A stretch of 64,000 nucleotides of DNA, taken from positions 28,465,956 through 28,529,955 of the forward strand of contig OZ024741.1 in assembly GCA_964016885.1 (NCBI GenBank), read 5' to 3'. Source of the DNA: Eledone cirrhosa. Lineage: Eukaryota > Mollusca > Cephalopoda > Octopoda > Eledonidae. The notes under the pieces were generated by a model. That model did no database searches. It was not told the origin of the DNA and saw only the letters and a list, made by a program, of their open reading frames with translations. Of this stretch, positions 1 through 15,150 are shown in pieces (the stretch's first letter is position 1; each line of letters starts with the position of its first letter). The position numbers and the translations under genes were made by a program.

Positions 1-2456
1 CTACAATGTAAGTTATTGGTAGATAACTGGTATATATAGGGATATAACTACGTATAGATACTGTCAGTGGTACTACAGTGTAGGTTATTGGTATATAACT
101 GGTATATATAGAGATATAACTACATGTACAGATACTGCCAGTCTTACTACAGTGTAGGTTATTGGTAGATAACTGGTATATATAGGGATATAACTACATA
201 TAGATACTGTCAGTGGTACTACCGTGTAGGTTATTGGTAGATAACTGGTATATATAGGCATATAACTACACATAGATATTGTCAGTCTTACTAGAGTGTA
301 GGTTATTGTTAGATCACTGGTATATATAGGGATATAACTACACATAGATACTGTCAGTGGTACTACAGTGTAGGTTATTGGTAGATAACTGGTATATATA
401 GGGATATAACTATACATAGATACTGACAGTGGTACTACAGTGTAGGTTATTGGTATATAACTGGTATATATAGGGATATAACTACATATAGATAGTGTCA
501 GTGGTACTAGAGTGTAGGTTATTTGTATATAACTGGTATATATAGGGATATAACTATACATAGATACTGTCAGTGGTACTACAGTATAGGTTATTGGTAG
601 ATAACTGGTATATATAGGGATATAACTACATATAGATACTGTCAGTGGTACTACAGTCTAGGTTATTGGTAGATAACTGGTATATATAGGGATATAACTA
701 CATACAGATACTGTCAGTGGTACTACAGAGTAGGTTATTGGTAGATAACTGGTATATATAGGATTATAACTACATATAGATACTGTCAGTGGTACTATAG
801 TGTAGGTTATTGGTATATAACTGGTATATATAGGGATATAACTACACATAGATACTGTCAGTGGTACTACAGTGTAGGTTATTGGTAGATAACTGGTATA
901 TATAGGGATATAACTACATATAGATACTGACAGTTGTACTACAGTGTAGGTTATTGGTAGATAACTGGTATATATAGGGATATAACTACATATAGATACT
1001 GTCAGTGTTACTACAGTGTATGTTATTGGTATATGACTGGTATATATAGGGATATAACTACATATACAGATAATGTCAGTCTTACTACAGTGTAGGTTAT
1101 TGGTAGATAACTGGTATATATAGGGATATAACTACACATAGATACTGTCAGTGTTACTACAGTGTAACTTATTGGTATAGAACTGGTATATATAGGGATA
1201 TAACTACATATAGATACTGTCAGTGGTATTACAGTGTAGGTTATTGGTAGATAACTGGTATATATAGGGATATAACTACACATAGATACTGTCAGTGGTA
1301 CTACAATGTAAGTTATTGGTAGATAACTGGTATATATAGGGATATAACTACGTATAGATACTGTCAGCGGTACTACAGTGTAGGTTATTGGTATATAACT
1401 GGTATATATAGAGATATAACTACATATACAGATACTGCCAGTCTTACTACAGTGTAGGTCATTGGTAGATAACTGGTATATATAGGGATATACCTACATA
1501 TAGATACTGTCAGTGGTACTACCGTGTAGGCTATTGGTAGATAACTGGTATATATAGGGATATAACTACACATAGATATTGTCAGTCTTACTAGAGTGTA
1601 GGTTATTGTTAGATCACTGGTATATATAGGGATATAACTACACATAGATACTGTCAGTGGTACTACAGTGTAGGTTATTGGTAGATAACTGGTATATATA
1701 GGGATATAACTATACATAGATACTGTCAGTGGTACTACAGTGTAGGTTATTGGTAGATAACTGGTATATATAGGGATATAACTACACATAGATACTGTCA
1801 GTGGTACTACAGTGTAGGTTATTGGTAGATAACTGGTATATATAGGGATATAACTATACATAGATACTGACAGTGGTACTACAGTGTAGGTTATTGGTAT
1901 ATAACTGGTATATATAGGGATATAACTACATATAGATAGTGTCAGTGGTACTAGAGTGTAGGTTATTTGTATATAACTGGTATATATAGGGATATAACTA
2001 TACATAGATACTGTCAGTGGTACTACAGTATAGGTTATTGGTAGATAACTGGTATATATAGGGATATAACTACATATAGATACTGTCAGTGGTACTACAG
2101 TCTAGGTTATTGGTAGATAACTGGTATATATATTGATATAACTACATACAGATACTGTCAGTGGTATTACAGTGTAGCTTATTGGTATATAACTGGTATA
2201 TATAGGGATATAACTACATATACAGATAATGTCAGTCTTACTACAGAGTAGGTTATTGGTAGATAACTGGTATATATAGGGATATAACTACACATAGATA
2301 CTGTCAGTGTTACTACAGTGTAACTTATTAGTATAGAACTGGTATATATAGGGATATAACTACATATAGATACTGTCAGTGGTACTACAGTGTAGGTTAT
2401 TGGTAGATAACTGGTATATATAGGGATATAACTACACATAGATACTGTCAGTGGTA
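1..2456. repeat. Left-edge duplication: 1300-bp and 1156-bp units
   Basis: The landmark CTACAATGTAAGTTATTGG followed by a CGTATAG monomer starts at 1, 1301 and 2457. The spacings are 18 x 72 + 4 and 16 x 72 + 4. The unit from 1301 carries two extra monomers in its first half compared with the unit from 1, seen as a 206-codon instead of a 158-codon open stretch. The same 1156-bp spacing recurs at 7007 to 8163, offset 5706, so this unit was copied again downstream. Boundaries are defined by the landmark and are not known crossover points. Confidence 0.8.
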
Positions 2457-4628
2457 CTACAATGTAAGTTATTGGTAGATAACTGGTATATATAGGGATA
2501 TAACTACGTATAGATACTGTCAGCGGTACTACAGTGTAGGTTATTGGTATATAACTGGTATATATAGGGATATAACTACATATACAGATAATGTCAGTCT
2601 TACTACAGAGTAGGTTATTGGTATATAACTGGTATATATATGGATATAACTACATATAGATACTGCCAGTCTTACTACAGTGTATGTTATTGGTAGATAA
2701 CTGGTATATATAGGGATATAACTAAATATAGATACTGTCAGTGGTACTACCGTGTAGGTTATTGGTAGATAACTGGTATATATAGGGATATAACTACATA
2801 TAGATACCGTCAGTCTTACTAGAGTGTAGGTTATTGTTAGATCACTGGTATATATAGGGATATAACTACACATAGATACTGTCAGTGGTACTACAGTGTA
2901 GGTTATTGGTAGATAACTGGTATATATTGGGATATAACTATACATAGATACTGACAGTGGTACTACAGTGTAGGTTATTGGTATATAACTGGTATATATA
3001 GGGATATAACTACATAAGGATACTGTCAGTGGTACTAGAGTGTAGGTTATTGGTATATAACTGGTATATATAGGGATATAACTATACATAGATACTGTCA
3101 GTGGTACTACAGTATAGGTTATTGGTAGATAACTGGTATATATAGGGATATAACTACATATAGATATTGTCAGTGGTACTACAGTCTAGGTTATTGGTAG
3201 ATAACTGGTATATATAGGGATATAACTACATACAGATACTGTCAGTGGTACTACAGAGTAGGGTATTAGTATATAACTGGTATATATAGGGATATAACTA
3301 CACATAGATACTGACAGTTGTACTACAGTGTAGGTTATTGGTATATAACTGGTATATATTGGGATATAACTACACATAGATACTGACAGTGGTACTACAG
3401 TGTAGGTTATTGGTAGATAACTGGTATATATAGGGATATAACTACATATAGATACTGACAGTGGTACTACAGTGTAGGCTATTGGTATATAACTGGTATA
3501 TATAGGGTTATAACTACATATAGATACTGTTGGTGGTACTACAGTCTAGGTTATTGGTATATAACTGGTATATATAGGGATATAACTACATATACAGATA
3601 CTGTCAGTCTTACTACAGTGTAGGTTATTGGTAGATAACTGGTATATATAGGGATATAACTACATACAGATACTGTCAGTGGTACTACAGAGTAGGGTAT
3701 TAGTATATAACTGGTATATATAGAGATATAACTACACATAGATACTGACAGTTGTACTACAGTGTAAGTTATTGGTAGATAACTGGTATATATAGGGATA
3801 TAACTACACATAGATACTAACAGTGGTACTACAGTGTAAGTTATTGGTATATAACTGGTATATATAGGGATATAACTACATATAGATACTGTCAGTGGTA
3901 CTATAGTGTAGGTTATTGGTATATAACTGTTATATATAGGGATATAACTACACATAGATACTGTCAGTGGTACTACAGTGTAGGTTATTGGTAGATAACT
4001 GGTATATATAGGGATATAACTACATATAGATATTGACAGTGGTACTACAGTGTAGGTTATTGGTAGATTACTGGTATATATATATGGATATAACTACATA
4101 TAGATACTGTCAGTGGTACAACAGTTTGGGTCATTGGTAGATAACTGGTATATATAGGGATATAACTACATATAGATACTGTTAGTGTTACTACAGTGTA
4201 GGTTATTGGTAGATAACTGGTATATATAGGGATATAACTACATATAGATACTGACAGTTGTACTACAGTGTATGTTATTGGTAGATAACTGGTATATATA
4301 GGGATATAACTACATATAGATACTGTCAGTGGTACTACAGTCTAGGTTATTGGTAGATAACTGGTATATATAGGGATATAACTACATAGAGATACTGTCA
4401 GTGGTACTAGAGTGTAGGTTATTGGTAGATAACTGGTATATATAGGGATATAACTACACATAGATACTGTCAGTGGTACTACAGTGTAGGTTATTGGTAT
4501 ATAACTGGAATATATAGGGATTTAACTACACATAGATACTGTCAGTGGTACTACAGTGTAGGTTATTGGTATATAACTGGTATTTATAGGATTATAACTA
4601 CATATAGATACTGTCAGTGGTACTACAG
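2365..4628. repeat. 2.26-kb higher-order block, first copy
   Basis: This block matches 8071-10262. The offset is 5706 on the left and 5634 after one 72-bp monomer is missing from the downstream copy (between about 8400 and 8440, where the AAATATAG monomer is absent). Shared rare landmarks include the ATAAGGATAC monomer, the GTTGGTGG monomer, ACAGTTTGGGTCATTGG, and GGAATATATAGGGATTTAAC next to GGTATTTATAGGATTATAAC. The match stops at 4628/10262, where GTCTAGG here faces ATAGTGTAGG there. Confidence 0.8.
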
Positions 4629-6120
4629 TCTAGGTTATTGGTAGATAACTGGTATATATAGGGATATAACTACATATAGATACTGACAGTTGTACTACAG
4701 TGTAGGTTATTGGTAGATAACTGGTATATATAGGGATATAACTACATATAGATACTGTCAGTGTTACTACAGTGTATGTTATTGGTATATGACTGGTATA
4801 TATAGGGATATAACTACATATACAGATAATGTCAGTCTTACTACAGTGTAGGTTATTGGTAGATAACTGGTATATATAGGGATATAACTACACATAGATA
4901 CTGTCAGTGTTACTACAGTGTAACTTATTGGTATAGAACTGGTATATATAGGGATATAACTACATATAGATACTGTCAGTGGTATTACAGTGTAGGTTAT
5001 TGGTAGATAACTGGTATATATAGGGATATAACTACACATAGATACTGTCAGTGGTACTACAATGTAAGTTATTGGTAGATAACTGGTATATATAGGGATA
5101 TAACTACGTATAGATACTGTCAGCGGTACTACAGTGTAGGTTATTGGTATATAACTGGTATATATAGAGATATAACTACATATACAGATACTGCCAGTCT
5201 TACTACAGTGTAGGTCATTGGTAGATAACTGGTATATATAGGGATATACCTACATATAGATACTGTCAGTGGTACTACCGTGTAGGCTATTGGTAGATAA
5301 CTGGTATATATAGGGATATAACTACACATAGATATTGTCAGTCTTACTAGAGTGTAGGTTATTGTTAGATCACTGGTATATATAGGGATATAACTACACA
5401 TAGATACTGTCAGTGGTACTACAGTGTAGGTTATTGGTAGATAACTGGTATATATAGGGATATAACTATACATAGATACTGTCAGTGGTACTACAGTGTA
5501 GGTTATTGGTAGATAACTGGTATATATAGGGATATAACTACACATAGATACTGTCAGTGGTACTACAGTGTAGGTTATTGGTAGATAACTGGTATATATA
5601 GGGATATAACTATACATAGATACTGACAGTGGTACTACAGTGTAGGTTATTGGTATATAACTGGTATATATAGGGATATAACTACATATAGATAGTGTCA
5701 GTGGTACTAGAGTGTAGGTTATTTGTATATAACTGGTATATATAGGGATATAACTATACATAGATACTGTCAGTGGTACTACAGTATAGGTTATTGGTAG
5801 ATAACTGGTATATATAGGGATATAACTACATATAGATACTGTCAGTGGTACTACAGTCTAGGTTATTGGTAGATAACTGGTATATATATTGATATAACTA
5901 CATACAGATACTGTCAGTGGTATTACAGTGTAGCTTATTGGTATATAACTGGTATATATAGGGATATAACTACATATACAGATAATGTCAGTCTTACTAC
6001 AGAGTAGGTTATTGGTAGATAACTGGTATATATAGGGATATAACTACACATAGATACTGTCAGTGTTACTACAGTGTAACTTATTAGTATAGAACTGGTA
6101 TATATAGGGATATAACTACA
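4171..6120. repeat. 1950-bp tandem duplication, copy 1
   Basis: Landmarks recur exactly 1950 bp later: GTTAGTGTTAC at 4181 and 6131, the CATAGAGATAC monomer at 4385 and 6335, GGATTTAAC at about 4518 and 6468, TATGACTGG at 4784 and 6734, and the CAGCGG monomer. 1950 equals 27 monomers plus 6 bp. Identity starts near 4143, so the exchange point lies in the roughly 40 bp shared between 4143-4183 and 6093-6133. The right part (about 4743-6120) also matches 987-2364 with offset 3756, so this unit is itself a join of two older pieces. Confidence 0.88.
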
Positions 6121-8070
6121 TATAGATACTGTTAGTGTTACTACAGTGTAGGTTATTGGTAGATAACTGGTATATATAGGGATATAACTACATATAGATA
6201 CTGACAGTTGTACTACAGTGTATGTTATTGGTAGATAACTGGTATATATAGGGATATAACTACATATAGATACTGTCAGTGGTACTACAGTCTAGGTTAT
6301 TGGTAGATAACTGGTATATATAGGGATATAACTACATAGAGATACTGTCAGTGGTACTAGAGTGTAGGTTATTGGTAGATAACTGGTATATATAGGGATA
6401 TAACTACACATAGATACTGTCAGTGGTACTACAGTGTAGGTTATTGGTATATAACTGGAATATATAGGGATTTAACTACACATAGATACTGTCAGTGGTA
6501 CTACAGTGTAGGTTATTGGTATATAACTGGTATTTATAGGATTATAACTACATATAGATACTGTCAGTGGTACTACAGTCTAGGTTATTGGTAGATAACT
6601 GGTATATATAGGGATATAACTACATATAGATACTGACAGTTGTACTACAGTGTAGGTTATTGGTAGATAACTGGTATATATAGGGATATAACTACATATA
6701 GATACTGTCAGTGTTACTACAGTGTATGTTATTGGTATATGACTGGTATATATAGGGATATAACTACATATACAGATAATGTCAGTCTTACTACAGTGTA
6801 GGTTATTGGTAGATAACTGGTATATATAGGGATATAACTACACATAGATACTGTCAGTGTTACTACAGTGTAACTTATTGGTATAGAACTGGTATATATA
6901 GGGATATAACTACATATAGATACTGTCAGTGGTATTACAGTGTAGGTTATTGGTAGATAACTGGTATATATAGGGATATAACTACACATAGATACTGTCA
7001 GTGGTACTACAATGTAAGTTATTGGTAGATAACTGGTATATATAGGGATATAACTACGTATAGATACTGTCAGCGGTACTACAGTGTAGGTTATTGGTAT
7101 ATAACTGGTATATATAGAGATATAACTACATATACAGATACTGCCAGTCTTACTACAGTGTAGGTCATTGGTAGATAACTGGTATATATAGGGATATACC
7201 TACATATAGATACTGTCAGTGGTACTACCGTGTAGGCTATTGGTAGATAACTGGTATATATAGGGATATAACTACACATAGATATTGTCAGTCTTACTAG
7301 AGTGTAGGTTATTGTTAGATCACTGGTATATATAGGGATATAACTACACATAGATACTGTCAGTGGTACTACAGTGTAGGTTATTGGTAGATAACTGGTA
7401 TATATAGGGATATAACTATACATAGATACTGTCAGTGGTACTACAGTGTAGGTTATTGGTAGATAACTGGTATATATAGGGATATAACTACACATAGATA
7501 CTGTCAGTGGTACTACAGTGTAGGTTATTGGTAGATAACTGGTATATATAGGGATATAACTATACATAGATACTGACAGTGGTACTACAGTGTAGGTTAT
7601 TGGTATATAACTGGTATATATAGGGATATAACTACATATAGATAGTGTCAGTGGTACTAGAGTGTAGGTTATTTGTATATAACTGGTATATATAGGGATA
7701 TAACTATACATAGATACTGTCAGTGGTACTACAGTATAGGTTATTGGTAGATAACTGGTATATATAGGGATATAACTACATATAGATACTGTCAGTGGTA
7801 CTACAGTCTAGGTTATTGGTAGATAACTGGTATATATATTGATATAACTACATACAGATACTGTCAGTGGTATTACAGTGTAGCTTATTGGTATATAACT
7901 GGTATATATAGGGATATAACTACATATACAGATAATGTCAGTCTTACTACAGAGTAGGTTATTGGTAGATAACTGGTATATATAGGGATATAACTACACA
8001 TAGATACTGTCAGTGTTACTACAGTGTAACTTATTAGTATAGAACTGGTATATATAGGGATATAACTACA
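6121..8070. repeat. 1950-bp tandem duplication, copy 2
   Basis: This is the second copy of the 4171-6120 unit. I saw no difference at the landmarks compared, including the three stretches open on the minus strand (6729-6989 and 7091-7711 have the same translations as 4779-5039 and 5141-5761). On its right it continues into sequence matching 2365 onwards (offset 5706), as expected if a crossover joined 6.1 kb of one copy to 4.2 kb of another. Confidence 0.88.
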
Positions 8071-10262
8071 TATAGATACTGTCAGTGGTACTACAGTGTA
8101 GGTTATTGGTAGATAACTGGTATATATAGGGATATAACTACACATAGATACTGTCAGTGGTACTACAATGTAAGTTATTGGTAGATAACTGGTATATATA
8201 GGGATATAACTACGTATAGATACTGTCAGCGGTACTACAGTGTAGGTTATTGGTATATAACTGGTATATATAGGGATATAACTACATATACAGATAATGT
8301 CAGTCTTACTACAGAGTAGGTTATTGGTATATAACTGGTATATATATGGATATAACTACATATAGATACTGCCAGTCTTACTACAGTGTATGTTATTGGT
8401 AGATAACTGGTATATATAGGGATATAACTACATATAGATACCGTCAGTCTTACTAGAGTGTAGGTTATTGTTAGATCACTGGTATATATAGGGATATAAC
8501 TACACATAGATACTGTCAGTGGTACTACAGTGTAGGTTATTGGTAGATAACTGGTATATATTGGGATATAACTATACATAGATACTGACAGTGGTACTAC
8601 AGTGTAGGTTATTGGTATATAACTGGTATATATAGGGATATAACTACATAAGGATACTGTCAGTGGTACTAGAGTGTAGGTTATTGGTATATAACTGGTA
8701 TATATAGGGATATAACTATACATAGATACTGTCAGTGGTACTACAGTATAGGTTATTGGTAGATAACTGGTATATATAGGGATATAACTACATATAGATA
8801 TTGTCAGTGGTACTACAGTCTAGGTTATTGGTAGATAACTGGTATATATAGGGATATAACTACATACAGATACTGTCAGTGGTACTACAGAGTAGGGTAT
8901 TAGTATATAACTGGTATATATAGGGATATAACTACACATAGATACTGACAGTTGTACTACAGTGTAGGTTATTGGTATATAACTGGTATATATTGGGATA
9001 TAACTACACATAGATACTGACAGTGGTACTACAGTGTAGGTTATTGGTAGATAACTGGTATATATAGGGATATAACTACATATAGATACTGACAGTGGTA
9101 CTACAGTGTAGGCTATTGGTATATAACTGGTATATATAGGGTTATAACTACATATAGATACTGTTGGTGGTACTACAGTCTAGGTTATTGGTATAAAACT
9201 GGTATATATAGGGATATAACTACATATACAGATACTGTCAGTCTTACTACAGTGTAGGTTATTGGTAGATAACTGGTATATATAGGGATATAACTACATA
9301 CAGATACTGTCAGTGGTACTACAGAGTAGGGTATTAGTATATAACTGGTATATATAGAGATATAACTACACATAGATACTGACAGTTGTACTACAGTGTA
9401 AGTTATTGGTAGATAACTGGTATATATAGGGATATAACTACACATAGATACTAACAGTGGTACTACAGTGTAAGTTATTGGTATATAACTGGTATATATA
9501 GGGATATAACTACATATAGATACTGTCAGTGGTACTATAGTGTAGGTTATTGGTATATAACTGTTATATATAGGGATATAACTACACATAGATACTGTCA
9601 GTGGTACTACAGTGTAGGTTATTGGTAGATAACTGGTATATATAGGGATATAACTACATATAGATATTGACAGTGGTACTACAGTGTAGGTTATTGGTAG
9701 ATTACTGGTATATATATATGGATATAACTACATATAGATACTGTCAGTGGTACAACAGTTTGGGTCATTGGTAGATAACTGGTATATATAGGGATATAAC
9801 TACATATAGATACTGTTAGTGTTACTACAGTGTAGGTTATTGGTAGATAACTGGTATATATAGGGATATAACTACATATAGATACTGACAGTTGTACTAC
9901 AGTGTATGTTATTGGTAGATAACTGGTATATATAGGGATATAACTACATATAGATACTGTCAGTGGTACTACAGTCTAGGTTATTGGTAGATAACTGGTA
10001 TATATAGGGATATAACTACATAGAGATACTGTCAGTGGTACTAGAGTGTAGGTTATTGGTAGATAACTGGTATATATAGGGATATAACTACACATAGATA
10101 CTGTCAGTGGTACTACAGTGTAGGTTATTGGTATATAACTGGAATATATAGGGATTTAACTACACATAGATACTGTCAGTGGTACTACAGTGTAGGTTAT
10201 TGGTATATAACTGGTATTTATAGGATTATAACTACATATAGATACTGTCAGTGGTACTATAG
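8071..10262. repeat. 2.2-kb higher-order block, second copy
   Basis: This is the second copy of 2365-4628, one monomer shorter. Point differences are rare; one visible case is GTATAAAACTGG near 9191 where the first copy near 3557 has GTATATAACTGG. Both copies contain the 74-bp TATATATATATGG monomer (about 4071-4086 and 9705-9720). Confidence 0.8.
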
Positions 10263-11270
10263 TGTAGGTTATTGGTATATAACTGGTATATATAGGGATA
10301 TAACTACACATAGATACTGTCAGTGGTACTACAGTGTAGGTTATTGGTAGATAACTGGTATATATAGGGATATAACTACATATAGATACTGACAGTAGTA
10401 CTACAGTGTAGGTTATTGGTAGATAACTGGTATATATCTGTATATAACTACATATAGATACTGTCAGTGGTACTACAGTGTAGGTTATTGGTAGATAACT
10501 GGTATATATAGGGATATAACTACACATAGATACTAACAGTGGTACTACAGTGTAGGCTATTGGTATATAACTGGTATATATAGGGATATAACTACATATA
10601 GATACTGTCAGTGGTACTATAGTGTAGGTTATTGGTATATAACTGGTATATATAGGGATATAACTACATATAGATACTGTCAGTGGTACTACAGTGTAGG
10701 TTATTGGTAGATAACTGGTATATATAGGGATATAACTACATATAGATACTGTCAGTGGTACTACAGTCTAAGTCATTGGTAGATAACTGGTATATATAGG
10801 GATATAACTACATATAGATACTGTCAGTGGTACTACAGTGTAGGTTATTGGTAGATAACTGGTATATATAGGGATATAACTACATATAGATACTGACAGT
10901 TGTACTACAGTGTATGTTATTGGTAGATAACTGGTATATATAGGGATATAACTACATATAGATACTGTCAGTGGTACTACAGTCTAGGTTATTAGTAGAT
11001 AACTGGTATATATAGGGATATAACTACATAGAGATACTGTCAGTGGTACTAGAGTGTAGGTGATTGGTAGATAACTGGTATATATAGGGATATAACTACA
11101 CATAGATACTGTCAGTGGTACTACAGTGTAGGTTATTGGTATATAACTGGAATATATAGGGATTTAACTACACATAGATACTGTCAGTGGTACTACAGTG
11201 TAGGTTATTGGTATATAACTGGTATTTATAGGATTATAACTACATATAGATACTGTCAGTGGTACTATAG
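9830..11270. repeat. 1008-bp tandem duplication
   Basis: The run containing GACAGTTGTAC, GTATGTTATTGG, the CATAGAGATAC monomer, GGAATATATAGGGATTTAAC and GGTATTTATAGGATTATAAC occurs twice, 1008 bp (exactly 14 monomers) apart; for example GGAATATATA is at 10141 and 11149. The second copy has small changes (TTAGTAGATAAC and GGTGATTGG). The same pair recurs at 22198 and 23280, where the spacing is 1082 because one 74-bp monomer lies inside. Outer boundaries are approximate. Confidence 0.75.
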
Positions 11271-11395
11271 TGTAGGTTATTGGTATATAACTGGTATATA
11301 TAGGGATATAACTACATATACAGATAATGTCAGTCTTACTACAGAGTAGGTTATTGGTAGATAACTGGTATATATAGGGATATAACTACACATAG

Positions 11396-14300
11396 ATACT
11401 GTCAGTGTTACTACAGTGTAACTTATTGGTATAGAACTGGTATATATAGGGATATAACTACATATAGATACTGTCAGTGGTACTACAGTGTAGGTTATTG
11501 GTAGATAACTGGTATATATAGGGATATAACTACACATAGATACTGTCAGTGGTACTACAATGTAAGTTATTGGTAGATAACTGGTATATATAGGGATATA
11601 ACTACGTATAGATACTGTCAGCGGTACTACAGTGTAGGTTATTGGTATATAACTGGTATATATAGAGATATAACTACATATACAGATACTGCCAGTCTTA
11701 CTACAGTGTAGGTTATTGGTAGATAACTGGTATATATAGGGATATAACTAAATATAGATACTGTCAGTGGTACTACCGTGTAGGTTATTGGTAGATAACT
11801 GGTATATATAGGGATATAACTACACATAGATACCGTCAGTCTTACTAGAGTGTAGGTTATTGTTAGATCACTGGTATATATAGGGATATAACTACACATA
11901 GATACTGTCAGTGGTACTACAGTGTAGGTTATTGGTAGATAACTGGTATATATTGGGATATAACTATACATAGATACTGACAGTGGTACTACAGTGTAGG
12001 TTATTGGTATATAACTGGTATATATAGGGATATAACTACATAAGGATACTGTCAGTGGTACTAGAGTGTAGGTTATTGGTATATAACTGGTATATATAGG
12101 GATATAACTATACATAGATACTGTCAGTGGTACTACAGTATAGGTTATTGGTAGATAACTGGTATATATAGGGATATAACTACATATAGATATTGTCAGT
12201 GGTACTACAGTCTAGGTTATTGGTAGATAACTGGTATATATAGGGATATAACTACATACAGATACTGTCAGTGGTACTACAGAGTAGGGTATTAGTATAT
12301 AACTGGTATATATAGGGATATAACTACACATAGATACTGACAGTTGTACTACAGTGTAGGTTATTGGTATATAACTGGTATATATTGGGATATAACTACA
12401 CATAGATACTGACAGTGGTACTACAGTGTAGGTTATTGGTAGATAACTGGTATATATAGGGATATAACTACATATAGATACTGACAGTGGTACTACAGTG
12501 TAGGCTATTGGTATATAACTGGTATATATAGGGTTATAACTACATATAGATACTGTTGGTGGTACTACAGTGTAGGTTATTGGTATATAACTGGTATATA
12601 TAGGGATATAACTACATATACAGATACTGTCAGTCTTACTACAGTGTAGGTTATTGGTAGATAACTGGTATATATAGGGATATAACTACATATAGATACT
12701 GTCAGTGGTACTACAGTGTAGGTTATTGGTAGATAACTGGTATATATAGGGATATAACTACACGTAGATACTGTCAGTCTTACTAGAGTGTAGGTTATTG
12801 GTACATAACTAGTATATATAGGGATATAACTACACATAGATACTGTCAGTGGTACTACAGTGTAAGTTACTGGTAGATAACTGGTATATATAGGGATATA
12901 ACTACACATAGATACTAACAGTGGTACTACAGTGTAGGTTATTGGTATATAACTGGTATATATAGGGATATAACTACATATACAGATAATGTCAGTCTTA
13001 CTACAGAGTAGGTTATTGGTATATAACTGGTATATATATGGATATAACTACATATAGATACTGCCAGTCTTACTACAGTGTAGGTTGTTGGTAGATAACT
13101 GGTATATATAGGGATATAACTAAATATAGATACTGTCAGTGGTACTACCGTGTAGGTTATTGGTAGATAACTGGTATATATAGGGATATAACTACACATA
13201 GATACCGTCAGTCTTACTAGAGTGTAGGTTATTGTTAGATCACTGGTATATATAGGGATATAACTACACATAGATACTGTCAGTGGTACTACAGTGTAGG
13301 TTATTGGTAGATAACTGGTATATATTGGGATATAACTATACATAGATACTGACTGTGGTACTACAGTGTAGGTTATTGGTATATAACTGGTATATATAGG
13401 GATATAACTACATAAGGATACTGTCAGTGGTACTAGAGTGTAGGTTATTGGTATATAACTGGTATATATAGGGATATAACTATACATAGATACTGTCAGT
13501 GGTACTACAGTATAGGTTATTGGTAGATAACTGGTATATATAGGGATATAACTACATATAGATATTTTCAGTGGTACTACAGTCTAGGTTATTTGTAGAT
13601 AACTGGTATATATAGGGATATAACTACATACAGATACTGTCAGTGGTACTACAGAGTAGGGTATTAGTATATAACTGGTATATATAGGGATATAACTACA
13701 CATAGATACTGACAGTTGTACTACAGTGTAGGTTATTGGTATATAACTGGTATATATTGGGATATAACTACACATAGATACTGACAGTGGTACTACAGTG
13801 TAGGTTATTGGTAGATAACTGGTATATATAGGGATATAACTACATATACAGATACTGTCAGTCTTACTACAGTGTAGGTTATTGGTAGATAACTGGTATA
13901 TATAGGGATATAACTACATACAGATACTGTCAGTGGTACTACAGAGTAGGGTATTAGTATATAACTGGTATATATAGGGATATAACTACACATAGATACT
14001 GACAGTTGTACTACAGTGTAAGTTATTGGTAGATAACTGGTATATATAGGGATATAACTACACATAGATACTAACAGTGGTACTACAGTGTAAGTTATTG
14101 GTATATAACTGGTATATATAGGGATATAACTACATATAGATACTGTCAGTGGTACTATAGTGTAGGTTATTGGTATATAACTGTTATATATAGGGATATA
14201 ACTACACATAGATACTGTCAGTGGTACTACAGTGTAGGTTATTGGTAGATAACTGGTATATATAGGAATATAACTACATATAGATATTGACAGTGGTACT

Positions 14301-15150
14301 ACAGTGTAGGTTATTGGTAGATTACTGGTATATATATATGGATATAACTACATATAGATACTGTCAGTGGTACAACAGTTTGGGTCATTGGTAGATAACT
14401 GGTATATATAGGGATATAACTACATATAGATACTGTTAGTGTTACTACAGTGTAGGTTATTGGTAGATAACTGGTATATATAGGGTATATAACTACATAT
14501 AGATACTGACAGTTGTACTACAGTGTATGTTATTGGTAGATAACTGGTATATATAGGGATATAACTACATATAGATACTGTCAGTGGTACTACAGTCTAG
14601 GTTATTGGTAGATAACTGGTATATATAGGGATATAACTACATAGAGATACTGTCAGTGGTACTAGAGTGTAGGTTATTGGTAGATAACTGGTATATATAG
14701 GGATATAACTACACATAGATACTGTCAGTGGTACTACAGTGTAGGTTATTGGTATATAACTGGAATATATAGGGATTTAACTACACATAGATACTGTCAG
14801 TGGTACTACAGTGTAGGTTATTGGTATATAACTGGTATTTATAGGATTATAACTACATATAGATACTGTCAGTGGTACTATAGTGTAGGTTATTGGTATA
14901 TAACTGGTATATATAGGGATATAACTACACATAGATACTGTCAGTGGTACTACAGTGTAGGTTATTGGTAGATAACTGGTATATATAGGGATATAACTAC
15001 ATATAGATACTGACAGTAGTACTACAGTGTAGGTTATTGGTAGATAACTGGTATATATCTGTATATAACTACATATAGATACTGTCAGTGGTACTACAGT
15101 GTAGGTTATTGGTATATAACTGGAATATATAGGGATTTAACTACACATAG
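11396..15150. repeat. 3755-bp tandem duplication, copy 1
   Basis: Landmarks recur at offset 3755 and, after one monomer is missing from copy 2 (the GTTAGATCAC unit), at 3683. Examples are the GTGTAACTTATTGGTATAG monomer at 11407 and 15162, and the minus-strand open stretches at 12212, 12577, 12939, 13584 and 13805, which reappear at 15895, 16260, 16622, 17267 and 17488. 3755 equals 52 x 72 + 11; the odd remainder is explained by a unique 73-bp monomer (GGGTATATAAC, near 14481-14495) in this copy. Confidence 0.85.

Noticed and set aside
10390..10405. Perfect palindrome GTAGTACTAC as a special site
   Set aside because: It arises from a single-base variant (GTAGTAC for GTGGTAC) copied with the larger repeats (also near 15016, 18553, 22450, 25483 and others); no independent evidence of function.
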